DNA of 64,000 bases, from assembly GCF_001411555.2 (NCBI RefSeq), contig NC_049905.1, positions 17,660,097 to 17,724,096 of the forward strand, given 5' to 3'. The stretch's first letter is position 1; the number at the start of each line of letters is the position of its first letter. A program made the position numbers and the translations under genes. The notes below the pieces were generated by a model, which was not told the origin of the DNA, did no database searches, and saw only the letters and a program-made list of their open reading frames with translations. Below are positions 33,582 through 44,700 of this stretch, piece by piece. The stretch is from Juglans regia (Eukaryota; Streptophyta; Magnoliopsida; Fagales; Juglandaceae).

Positions 33582-34797
33582 TGTTGATGTAAAAGTTTGT
33601 TGGCTCGGATTAAATGACTATGACCTATTTGAATTATTGGATGAATGTGTCTTTATTTTTATCTATGATAATTTAAATTCAAAGATAAATAGATTAATAG
33701 ATAAAGATTTGTCTTTATCTTTATCTATGAATATTTGAATTCGAAGATAAGTGGTTGAATAGATAAACGTTCAAAAGACTTTTGATCAAGATTGAATATT
33801 CGAAAAAATATGAGATATCAAGTGATCTGGATAAAAGATTAAAAAAGAAGATAACAAGCAGAAAGAATTTCAAACTATCAAGAAGTTATCTAAAGCAGTT
33901 ATCTGATAAAATTTCAGCGCTAGCTGTTAGCAGTCTATCAGCATAGTTCTCTCGTCAGTAGATTCCTGCTGCACCTAAAACTCTTATCAGATTTGTTCCG
34001 TTAGTAGAATCCTACAACAATTAGAATTGATTTTCAGATTGTTTATTTAAGGGATCCTATTGGTTAGGATCTGTAGAGATTATGGTGACGTTTGGATTCG
34101 CAGGACATCTCAGATCATCTCAGCTCATTTCAACTCATTTCAACTCATCTCACTATTATTCATTATTATTCAACAACTTTAATTCATAAATCTCACTACT
34201 ATTCACAACTCATCTCATTACTATTCACAATTCATCTCAACTCATCTCAAATCATCTCAAATCATCTTCGAATCCAAACGTCTCTTATATCTACATATTT
34301 TCTAAAGTACTTTCTAATGCATTGTTTGGTGAGAAAATTCCTTAGTGAATTTTCAGATTTGTGATCTCTCTTTGAGTGTGATCGTACTTCGAGCGTGGAG
34401 GATCATGTGATTAGACTTTAGCCCCTAGAGTTCTCGGAGGAAAGACAATATTTGAAGATCACCAGAAGTTCTAGCTGCTACTGTGGTAGAAGACAAACAG
34501 GTCATTTGTCTCGGCAAGTAAGAGAGTCAAGTTGCAAAGGTTTTGTAATTGATGATTACTTGTAATTGATTTTCAAATAATAAGATTGATTTTTCTGGGT
34601 TTGGCTGCCCCATAGGGTTTTACCTTTAAAGAGTTCTTTAAAGGGTTTCACTTCGATACTAATCTTAGTGTTATGCAATTTATTTATTTTATATTATTGT
34701 TTAATTATTAAATTAATTGCATGCTTGAATAATAACCAATTTGTTGAGTGAATTAGTAGATATTTCTGCTGCATTATAGGGTACTTGAGTAATTTCA
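33582..34797 (+). repeat. Right LTR of the copia element
   Basis: 1216 bp against 1011 bp on the left. The 205-bp difference equals a 202-bp MITE plus its 3-bp target duplication. Confidence 0.9.
34083..34284. mobile_element. Tourist-like MITE with TTA target duplication
   Basis: The element has terminal inverted repeats around GACGTTTGGATTCG and CGAATCCAAACGTC. TTA flanks it at 34080-34082 and 34285-34287, as for PIF/Harbinger-derived MITEs. The body is built of CATCTCA, CAACTCAT and ACTATTCA words. The left LTR has the empty site (AGAGATTCAGATCTAC). I recall this MITE type as very common in Juglandaceae. Confidence 0.9.
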
Positions 34798-34802
34798 ATT
34801 AC

Positions 34803-36513
34803 AATACAAATAATTGACAAAACTGTAAAATTAACTAAGATATGACTCTAAGGAAACTCTCTGTACAACCAAAACCACCTTCAAGCAACAAAATCATCAG
34901 GCCCCAATTCTTTTAGCAAAAAACCATAAAAAAGACACTTACTTCGATTGTAAGTCAAAAGTAATCACACGATATTTCTTTGTCAATGGTCACTTGGAAC
35001 CTATTTCAAAACTATTACAATACGTCAACTTCAACACTAAAAATGATTTCATTTAACTCTAAAATTCCACCCAATCCTTAATAACATAAATTTAGACTTA
35101 TCTAAAAAGATTATCCTCACAATTGATAAATCCCAAATTTCTAGATTGTAAACATACTGCTAGATAGCACATATACCGGCCTCTCTTCCCTTATTATCTT
35201 AACGTAAATAAAGTCTAAACCCAACCATATAATAGTGACATAAATATAGATTAATTTTAGCGAATACTCACAAATAAGACTTACTAGTTTAGCCTAAAGT
35301 AAGTCTAGATGAAACTTAGAAGGATTTCAAAACCTCAAAATGATTGATCAAATATTCAATCTTCCAAAGTTTTACCAACCTCGTATTGTACACACCCACC
35401 ACTAACACTTGAGTATTAAATTCATTTTCAACACACCACAATAGTATAATTCACTAAGTACATTCTCAACTATTCAAAACACCCAATTTTAGCCAATTTC
35501 CTATTCGAAATTCTTTATAAGGGAGAGAATTTACTTAATATAACCATTAATGGTGATAAAGCGACTTGGAGCAGTGGCTGTGTGTTATGACCTCTTCTAG
35601 AAGGGCTTGGAAAAGGCAGGAAATGGAGGGAAACTCTAAACACAGCGTTTTGGAAGTATTTTTAGTTGTTGTCGTCTAAGTATTAAGTCTGTCGTTTATA
35701 CTTGTAATTATTTCTAATTCTTGTTGTCGAGTCATTGTAATATTTCTTTTAAGTAAGCAATCGGTTATTTCTACTTTGCACGTGTTGCAAGTTTATTAGA
35801 CCAGTTAGTTATCCCTGGGTGGATATGAAGGGAAGTAGAGCATTGAGGAGGTATTGATGAATATTCTGGAAGATTTTACTTAGAGAATGTTGTAATGGAG
35901 GTTAGGTCCCTTGAAGAACCTATAGCAAAATACCAGATCTCTACTGAACTTTTTATCAAACATCCCTTGTGCATTCTCATGTACTCATTCACCTAGTAGT
36001 CATTTACATTCACTGCATTCCTCATTACAAGCATTTCATACAACCATTTTTGTGTTCTTATCTACTCTTCCAGTGGGATTCATAACATTGTGGGTAGAGA
36101 GATAACGTTGCAAAAATAAGAATTGAGAGGGAAACAAATAAATAGAAACATAAATAGAAATAAACACATGCAGAGAGAGAGGGAGAGAGAGAGCAGAGAG
36201 ACTGACAAATACAGACCAAAGAGAAAAACTAGAGAAAACAAAGAGGAGAGGATACTGAGATATATAGATTGTGAAAGAGGAGAGAGATGTGTGTGAGAGA
36301 CCAGACCCGGGGGGTTGGTTATGGGAAATTTTGGGGGTGGGGAAGGGAAAGTGGAGAAAATAAAGGGGGAAAAGGGTTTTTACAATGGGCTGGTTGGGTT
36401 GGGCTTGGGTTATTACAATGTGGGTGTCTAGTGTACCAGTAATATACTAGAACTGAAAATGTCAGTCTTTTTGACCGAAACGAAATTAATTCTAAACTAT
36501 GCTTATGGCCTAT
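34803..36513. other. Intergenic DNA, no recognisable gene
   Basis: AT-rich sequence without coding motifs. 36165-36365 is purine-rich (GAGAGAGGGAGAGAG and similar). It may include old retrotransposon debris, but no domain or LTR pair was found. Confidence 0.4.
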
Positions 36514-36544
36514 GTGTTAGGGACCCCGGTCTTGTCCCTAACAC
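36514..36544. repeat. Perfect 11-bp inverted repeat (hairpin)
   Basis: GTGTTAGGGAC and GTCCCTAACAC flank a 9-base loop. It sits at the start of a compositionally distinct block. Confidence 0.75.
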
Positions 36545-38427
36545 TAAGGGTCCACGGCTAGTCTTGGTGATGATGGTGACCGAGTGTTCTTACCACTTGC
36601 TTGGCTTTCCACGAAAGGATAGTGTTTGAATGATGGAATGAAGATGTGTTTGGGTAGCCTAAGTGTTTAGGCTAAGGCAAATCAATGTGAGTGGCTAAAC
36701 TTGTTCTTGAATGAAGTGCCAAGATGATGGAGGCTAGGGTTGAATGGATGAGATGAGGTTAGGGTTCATGGGCTATGATGGAATTAGGGTTGGTGGTCTT
36801 GTAAGATTGGCTTAGGATTATGGGTGTTTGATGCAATGGGAATGGCTTAAGGGTTACCCTTGATGTTTGGGTCACTTGGATGGTGGTTAGGGTAAGTATG
36901 GTGAAGTGTAGTTAGGGTTTTGTGAGGTCGCTAGGGTGGATTTCGAGATTGGCAAGAGATGGCTTAGGGTTGGAGTTTAGGATGATGCTATGGTTTGTGA
37001 ATGAGTTGGAAGAGTGGGGCTAGGGTTTGGTTGGCTTAGGAATGATTATGGAAAGTTTGTAAGATGGAAGAAATATTTGAGTGAAAAGGGAAGTTTGAGT
37101 TTTGAATTAAGATGGCAAATCAATATTTGACTTAGAGAAATTGTAGGAAGATTGATTTAAGGAATTGAAGAAGATTTGCAATTCCTTAAATTAAGGGATT
37201 GGGATTTGAATTTGAATTTGAATTGGAGGAAGTCAAGACTCCTAAAAGGATTGAGTTTCCTTATTGAGCTTTGAGGTGGGCGGCTAGAGTTTATGTGGAT
37301 GATGGGGCTATTTATAGAAGGTGACAAAGATGGTAAGATGGGATCACTAGGGTTAGCGCCACTTGTGTTTAGGGTTTGGTGTTGGATAGTGATGATGGGC
37401 GGCTAGGTCAAGGATTAGGGTTTTGGACTTAGTTTAAGGATGTGGTCGGCTAGGTCAAGTACCACTAAGGCAAGTAGTGGCCGAATAGGACTTTGCACCA
37501 AGGGGAAAAGTATGTTTCGACTAGGCTAGGTTTTGAAGAGGCAAATCAAATATGGAAAGTTGACACACTTACGAAAAAGATGACAAACACTAGGTTGGTC
37601 GAATTTTGTGGCTTGGATGGATCAAATGAGCAATAGAATGGATGAACACCAAGAACAATTGAAGAACACTCAAGAACAAAAGAAACAATACTTAGAAACT
37701 TAAAAGAACACAAGAACCAACAAGATAATTCAACATTTGATTCACGAATTGTACAAGAATTGAATATATCTCATAAATTGAGAAACACAACTTGGATTCA
37801 CAAATTGCACCAAGTTGCAAGAACAAGATAGATAGATTGAACCACACATATTCACGAATTGCAAGGTGTGATTGTCTCTTAAGGGATTCACGTATTGCAC
37901 CCCAAAGAGCCCAAGTACCTTAGCACCGAATGGTGATCTCAAGAATAAAATAATCTACCCACTAGGGAGTTTGCTAAAAGATGTAAATGTAAAGCCTAAG
38001 GGTCATATTTATAAGGATTATAACTTAGAAACCCCCAATAGGTCCCTTAGAAAATAAATAATTAAATAAAAATAAAAAATAACAAAGTTAGCATGGGCCA
38101 AGTTGACCCATGACATGCATGTGCCCATGGGTGGGTTAGGCTGCCCATTGCATGGGACATGGGCATGGCTAGCATGGCTGTTGGCATGTGGCTGACATGA
38201 CCCTGGACTGATCTGGGCGCTGGCCTGGCTGGCATGGTCATGAACCACATAACATGGAGTCCTACCACTATGGCAACATAGCAAGTTGTTTTTCCTCCAT
38301 GCGTTTTCTTTTCTTTTTTCAATTTTGTTTTTGTCAGGTGAAAAGGTAGCCATCTAGCTCCCATGCTTGATTAGTTCAAGAATGCTCAAAGTATCTTTAT
38401 TGGGACGTGACAAATGTGGCGTCTATG
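36515..38427. mobile_element. Candidate solo LTR
   Basis: The block begins TGTTAGGGACCCC and near its end has GGGACGTGACA (38401-38412). CTATG occurs just before the start (36510-36514) and again at 38423-38427. The interior shows no coding motif. It has G-rich TAGGGTT words (36725-37430), diverged GATTCACGAATTGCA repeats (37739-37900) and a CATGGGC-rich part (38085-38240). The supposed right boundary does not end in CA next to the CTATG copy, so this is only a candidate. Confidence 0.3.
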
Positions 38428-39045
38428 GTTCCATAAACGCTAGCTTTTAGGCGTGGGTTGTTTCACAATACTTTTTAATTCATCTCAATTTCATATAATA
38501 TAAAATAAATAATTTAATTTTTAAAATTTTAAAATAAAAATAATATTAAAAATATATATTTTAATAATATTTTATTTAATATTAAACTTTTATCTTAATT
38601 GATCATCTTATCTCATTTGTAAAAACAAACCAGGCAAGAAAGGAATTAAAAATCATTCAAATCATCTACGCTAAATTAATTAAAGAACCACCGTTGAAAA
38701 GCATGATAAAAATGCTTATTTGTAATAGGTATTTGCGACTAAAACGACGAGAATGGTACTCACAGTACTACCAATTATCTATTTGAGGATTGCAATTTAT
38801 AATACTAATTGTCACTGCCATCTTGTAGCATTTTGAATTGGCTATATATATATGTGTATGTAAATCTTCATTTTACAAGTCATATTAATTCAAGAAACAA
38901 CAATTAAAGCAGATACATTATTAAAATGGCGAGACATATTCCATTGCTTCAACATGAAGCTTATTAAATTTAACAAAAGAGTGCTCCTATTCCCCAGATC
39001 TTTGCCTAGAAATCAAGAGCACTATTCAATTAGCTTGAACTGTGA
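38428..39045. other. Intergenic DNA 3' of the root-cap gene
   Basis: AT-rich; 38450-38640 resembles a short, decayed MITE (TTCATCTCAATTTCA ... CATCTTATCTCATTTG). It includes the probable 3' UTR of the minus-strand gene ending at 39046. Confidence 0.45.
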
Positions 39046-40632
39046 TTACCTTTTACAAACTACTCCACGACCATCCATACCACTTGCGCAATTCAGGTTG
39101 CCAAACTCCTCCAACTCCATAGAATTTTCTTGATCTGTTAACTCACCAGTAAACCTTGCTACAGCACAATCAGTGGAAAAGAGACTTGAGGAGGAGAATT
39201 CTTTTTGACCACCCAAAACAGGCATGAGCACCCCCATCTTCACCCTACTCACGTAGTTGCTTGCATAAGTCTGGCCTAAAACACCGTTAACTTGCCCACT
39301 CAATGAGTAAAACTTGAAACTCAAGTCAAGATGCGCGAAGCAATCCTCTTGGTTAATTCCATAATTGTGAATCTGGGAGTCTTTCTCAGTTATAGGCACG
39401 ACTGTTGCTTTGATCTTGAAATTCCCTTCCACCTCAATTTCTACTGAGTTTGCGTCACGAATCCTTGTGATTGTAACACTTGGAGACGTCATGGATTGCC
39501 ACCTTGAGCTTTCTTCATCACGAAGGTATATTGGTTCGCCATCGAAGCCCAGCGAAAGGCGGTCGACGGAGTCATCCCAAATCGATGTTTTTCTAGCGCC
39601 GATGAAGATCTTGTGAGTGCCGAAGAGGATTCCGAGAGACTGGACCCAGGTGAAGTCCCTCTTCATGTTTTCGTTTCTTTTTCCAATGAAATGGCCATTG
39701 ATGTGGATGTTGGAGTCGGAAACAAGGCAGAAGTCGTGGTCTTTTTGACCATGGAAGTAGAAGGTGATTCCATCTCCACCGACGAATCGTGGGTCTTGGC
39801 ACACAGCACCGGCACCGTTGCATTCTGCTCAGATTTGCATGTGAAATCAATGGTTACTTACAAAAATTTTATCCATGACTAGCTACAACATATGTTGATC
39901 AACGGATCTATGGAGATCAGTTGGTATGCAAAATTTTTTGAACAAAAAGCCAAATCTTATTATGTTATCAGTTGCATCAAGTTAAGAAATTATTAAGGTC
40001 GCACCAATCATTAATGCATGCTGTTTTGAAAGTATTTTCAACCAGAAAAGGTATGATTGTTAGAAGGTGTCATTCTTTAATTAGTACTCTTATAAAATCC
40101 CAAAGAACAGAAGTAGTGTAGGGCGAAACTTACCGCAAACTGGGCTGCAAGTGGCGCAGTTAACACCACAGTTGTCGGGGCAACCGCTAGGACAGGTAAG
40201 CTGCGTACCATAGCACCGAGGGAAATCCTTTTTCGTACATTTAACTGTCTTTGGTGCTGAACTTGAAGCAGGGGGAGGCGGAGGAACAGACACAGGAGGA
40301 GGAGGAGAAGAAGAAGCAGGAGGAGGGGGAGGTGAACTCTTCTTTGGTGGAGGAGGAGGTGAATGCTTTTTTGATTTTGGTGGTGGTGGTGGCGGAGATG
40401 GCGGCGGCGGTGGCGGATGTTCGCAGACGGGTTCGCAAGTTCGACAATTCATGACACAAGTGCGAGGGCAGGTTGTAGGGCAAAGCTTTTGTACTTTGTA
40501 ACAAGCAGGGTAATTAATCTTGTCTTTGCACCTCACTTTCTTCTGCTTATGAGGTCCTGCCTCTGCCGCCATTGCCGTGAACAGGAGGAGAAAGCACACA
40601 ATACTCAAGCGAGCAATGGCTTGAGCTGCCAT
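39046..40632 (-). CDS. Root-cap-family secreted protein with Cys-rich and proline-rich modules
   Basis: Two exons: 40632-40134 and 39824-39046. The donor is G|GTAAGT and the acceptor GAGCAG|AA; they join in phase to give 425 residues. Residues 1-25 are a signal peptide ([15 protein letters not shown]). Residues 33-70 and 129-166 are two similar cysteine-rich repeats ([20 protein letters not shown] and [20 protein letters not shown]). Between them lies an extensin-like linker of SPPPPP blocks (72-127). Exon 2 starts [18 protein letters not shown] and ends with the Root_cap domain (about 327-390, [20 protein letters not shown]). Root-cap proteins are secreted and associated with cap, wall or late-embryo tissues; the biochemical role is not known. 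Everything is open and correctly spliced, so this is probably the only working host gene here. Confidence 0.9.
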
Positions 40633-40725
40633 AATTCTGGTGCTGAAAGAATATGTATGGTTGAAGGACTAATGCTATATATCTGGGTCGATCTGGATTG
40701 AGAATCCTATGCTACATGCACCTCA

Positions 40726-40732
40726 TTTTATA
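40726..40732 (-). promoter_or_regulatory. Probable TATA box of the root-cap gene
   Basis: TATAAAA on the minus strand, in CTATAAAATGAGG, lies 94 bases upstream of the ATG. A weaker ATATATAG lies 45 bases upstream. Confidence 0.55.
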
Positions 40733-40739
40733 GAGGTTT

Positions 40740-43585
40740 TGAAAGGAATAGGATTAATTGTTAAGCTAATTGTGTGCCCTAGAATCTAGCACGAGCTTTC
40801 ATGCTACCTTGTTTGTTCTGTACGTGGAGTGCTCTTTACTTGAAACTTTGAGAGATGAATCCAGTCGGTGTTAATAATTTTCCCTATTGACCTCCCACAT
40901 GCCCCTTCAAAAACGGCTCAAGTCAACCTCCTGCTTTTCATAACTTGTACATAAAAAAATGGTCCTATCATCAAGTTAAACATCAAGGCTTTGCATGATA
41001 TATGTGAACAAAAAAATGATAAAAAGTAACTCCAACCATTCATTTTAGATGGGAATTAAAGTGCTGCCATGCATTAATAATATTGCTATCCATCCTCCTT
41101 CAAAGGGCTTGATTAGATCTAAGCATTTCGAGATCTAAACATAACGTACATTGACGTGATACGTACATCAGATTATAAAGTTATTTTTATCGTAAAATAA
41201 ATCACGCTAATTTGTGAGTTTATTTTTATATAATATTTTTCTGTTTATAAGATTGAATGATCCCCCAATATTTATATCTACTAAAAATATTAGAAAAAGT
41301 TAAAAAAAAATATCTAATCAATATTTGATCTCTAATACTAAAAATATCCCATATTTATGCCGAGAAGGGCAAAACCATAATGGCCTTGTGAATGGTGCAA
41401 TTATTAATGCTCTTGCCTATTGATCATTAACCGATTGACTAGCTAGCTAGTCAATTAATAACCTAATTGGTCTTGTTAACATAATTAATAGCCTTAATTT
41501 GGGTAGGCTACACCACGAATACATAGGAAAAGAAATGCATTCTTCATGTGTTTAGCCACTTTTGTTGCTAAACCAAATCCAAAACTTCAGCCTTAAAATT
41601 GGTAATAAGTAAGGCTCAATTGGATGCTGCCCAGTAGCAACCTGATCATGACGACTTTAAAATTAGAGCTATATATATACACATTTGTATTTACATAGTG
41701 GTCATGAGTTTTGCTGATCTTTAAGGTAATCTTAATTCGTACGTGTATATATATATATATATATGCACGTAGCATTATTCATTAGAATATGAGTTAATCT
41801 ACATACAGTCGTTCTAAATGGAGACTGTTCATGCAAGCCCATACTGTTATGTTTAAAAAAATTAAAATTACAATAATATCCTTTTTAAAATGATAATTTT
41901 TTTATTTTATTTTACCTTCATTCATCAATGGGACTGCATATGCAGTCTCGGCCCACCCAAGACAGCAATAGAATTTCTCTTAGAATATTATGGTTGATAT
42001 ATAACTTGTCCATGGCCATGTAAGAAAGCCCTTCCTTGCTTCCTGCCCTTAAAGAAGTTATGGGACCTTTACAACTGTAATAACTGACTTACTAAGTGTC
42101 AATATTCCAAAAAATAAAAAACAAAAAATTTCAGAAATATTTAGTTCACAAAAAAATTGTATAAAAATGAACTTACAAACTGATATGGCTTGCTCTAGCA
42201 CATCAAATTGTAAAATTCTTTTTTCAGTAAAGTAGATGTAACATATGATCACATCTAAATTACAATTTGTAAATTTTACTTTTGGAGATTTTATTTTAAC
42301 CTAACAGTACGTTTCATAAACCTTTACCAAGACTGATCTAATAGGCAATCTATCAATCTCATTTCAACATATATATATATATATATATATATTAATTTCA
42401 GGACGAAAATGACTAATTTTTTTTTCATACCCTGTAATTTTCATAATCTACAGTTAAATTTCTGAATTATAATATATATATCATATTAATTGAGAATAAA
42501 CAAATCAAAAAAATCTTTTATATCTTTTTCTATCCATAATTTCTAGCTCTAAGCTTGACGAGAAACTGAGATTACGGTTCAAAAGAGTGATGTTGACCAT
42601 CATCTTTTAGGGTTTGACTTACATCCTGTTAACTGGATATACATTCTGTTTGAAAAATGAAAGGATAAGATTGCTTTAAGCAAAAAAATTATAAGTTGAC
42701 ATTTTTAAAAATTAATCTTTCAATCTCGTCTATTCACTTTTCAACAGCATATTTCCAGTAAAGTTTTAAGCCAAACCCAATTTTTTTTTTTATCATCCTT
42801 TTACCATCCCATAATTATTAAAACATTATTCATTAGATTTCAATTATTTATCAATTATTTGATGTTACATCAAGAAATGGATAGGAGTTTAGAGGATGAT
42901 GAAACAGCATTTATATATATATATATATATATATAAGTACTAATCGCATTGGGTAATTTAAGGATGCAATTCATATATGATCACACATTGAAATCAAAAT
43001 CAAGGGTACTCCTAGTTCGCACTCAAATTATGAAGAAGACAAAGACAGCTGAAATAGAAATTTCTGGTTATTATAACAGTAGTACTGATCATCATGCCAT
43101 ATAATCAATGAGAGAATGATCATACCCATTAATTAATAGTATATGCATGTTAATTAAATGCCAGTTAATCTATTAATTAATATAGGTGCCTACATTAATT
43201 AGCTAGCATGATCCCATGCATGTGGCACTAATATATATCTTTTAAGACTTTTGCATGCATGCTTTGGACTGTGTAAAATAATCTTAATTAACGCTCTAGC
43301 TACATGATTAACCCTCTCTTAGAATTTAATTAATTGGATCTCTGCATGTCGTTAATGGAAGAGTTTACGATTAAAGTATTTAACCCTCTAGTGTTAGCGA
43401 GCCTTTGATCGATTAAAGTATTAACGAAAACGAATTCAAATAATTATCTAAGTAATTAATCATGCATGTACGTATATATGTTTACGTGATCTTCAGTCCC
43501 ACGGAAGACATTGTAGAAAGCTACAATATTTCGAGACTAGTCAATGAAAGAATTTATCTTGACTTTACCAGCGCGTGCGTACTAA
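40740..43585. other. Intergenic DNA with microsatellites
   Basis: No gene is recognised. (AT)n tracts lie at about 41747-41764, 42369-42391 and 42913-42935. 41800-41960 has GACTGTTCATGC and GACTGCATATGCAGTC words between short inverted ends, possibly a small MITE. 43130-43480 is rich in TTAATTAATT and TGCATGCA words. Confidence 0.45.
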
Positions 43586-43727
43586 CACTACAAGAAAAAT
43601 AAGCACTTGTAATAGATTATTTGCGACGATAACAACTATTTACAACAAAAATAGACTCATTTTGATAGGAAATAATCATTTTTGTTGAAAATAACTGATC
43701 ACAAATAAACAGTTTTCTTATAGTATG
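43586..43727. mobile_element. Miniature CACTA-type element
   Basis: Starts CACTACAAGAAAAATAAG and ends CAGTTTTCTTATAGTA, an approximate inverse of the start. The 142-bp interior has repeated ATTTGCGAC/TCACAAAT and TTTTTGTTG words in both orientations. There is no coding capacity, so it would depend on an autonomous CACTA element. Confidence 0.6.
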
Positions 43728-44460
43728 AAATAGTACTTCACCTAAAATAATCAGGTTAATTAGAAAATTAGTAAATGGGTTTTCACCTTTTGTTCAATTC
43801 GAGACCTCGGTTTTCATTTCTAGATAAAAAATTATACCTAAATTTTAAAAAATTCGCAATGAGGTACTTTTGTCAATTTTTCATTAGAAAATTAACGGGA
43901 TGCCACATATCAGTCTTTAATTTGTTTAACAAATAGCATCAAAATTAACCCATGTCACCCAATTGAAAGTTGATTTGCTAATGAAAAATGAATATAGGTA
44001 CTTAAATATTGCGACTTTATTAAAATTCATGTATTAATTTTATAAAAGTTGAAAACTGAAACCTCGGGTGAAAAAACGTATAAACTCGTACTGATTTTGC
44101 TATTAATCCTAAGTAATCATACAATTAGTACCTTCTTTATTTGGCGATTGATTTGGGGATAAATAAAGGGTTTTGACTTTTTTTTAACTATTAAAATATA
44201 ATCAAATAATTAAATATATCTTTTTTGTCGAGTTAAGTTTTTTCTTTGCAATGCATTCAACCTCAATTTGTTCTTTTCTAAGTGCATTCAACCTCGATCA
44301 TTTAGAAGAAAGAATCTAGTGCCTCAAATATTACTTGATCTCCTAGCTAGGAGGCCGAGCTCGAGGATTGAGCTCTGCTTGTGAAATGCCGATGTACGTT
44401 GGTGAACCCAATGGAATCATATTGGGGCACCAAAGGAACACAAGCACACTAGGCTGCACC
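43728..44460. other. Intergenic DNA left of CACTA-2
   Basis: No gene or clear repeat is visible. It ends in GGCTGCACC, whose last three bases (ACC) would be the left target duplication of CACTA-2. Confidence 0.4.
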
Positions 44461-44700
44461 CACTACAAGAAAAACCTCCTTTACCGGCGATTTTATAATC
44501 GCCGCCATGAAAATCGCGGCTAATGATACTTTTTAACAGCGATTTTATATTCGCCGTAGGATTTGTAGCGATTTGGCTCCTGACTTAACGTAATCGCTGT
44601 TTGTAGCGATTTATTTTGTATTAGCAGCGATTTTTATTCGCCGTAATAGGTATTTAATGTAACGGCGATTAGAATATCGCCGTTAGAATTCGTGGGCGAG
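44461..44700. repeat. Left terminal and subterminal repeats of CACTA-2
   Basis: Terminal CACTACAAGAAAA is followed by about a dozen GCGATT or AATCGCCG words in both orientations (GGCGATTTTATAATCGCC, AGCGATTTTATATTCGCCG, ACGGCGATTAGAATATCGCC). Confidence 0.85.

Larger units (their letters stand above)
28603..34797 (+). mobile_element. Gag-only copia-type LTR retrotransposon
   Basis: Two LTRs start TGTTGATGTAAA (28603, 33582) and end GTAATTTCA (29613, 34797). A primer binding site follows the left LTR and a polypurine tract precedes the right one. Flanks read ATTAT (28598-28602) and ATTAC (34798-34802), a 5-bp duplication with one change. The interior (about 4 kb) carries gag but no protease, integrase, RT or RNase H, so the element depended on a relative for mobility. 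A MITE is inserted in the right LTR. Confidence 0.9.

Noticed and set aside
36725..37430. Interstitial telomere repeat
   Set aside because: The TAGGGTT words are scattered at irregular spacing and are not tandem TTTAGGG repeats.
40241..40504. Ser/Thr-rich and Glu-rich ORFs overlapping the root-cap exon
   Set aside because: They are other-frame shadows of the proline-rich linker of the root-cap gene.
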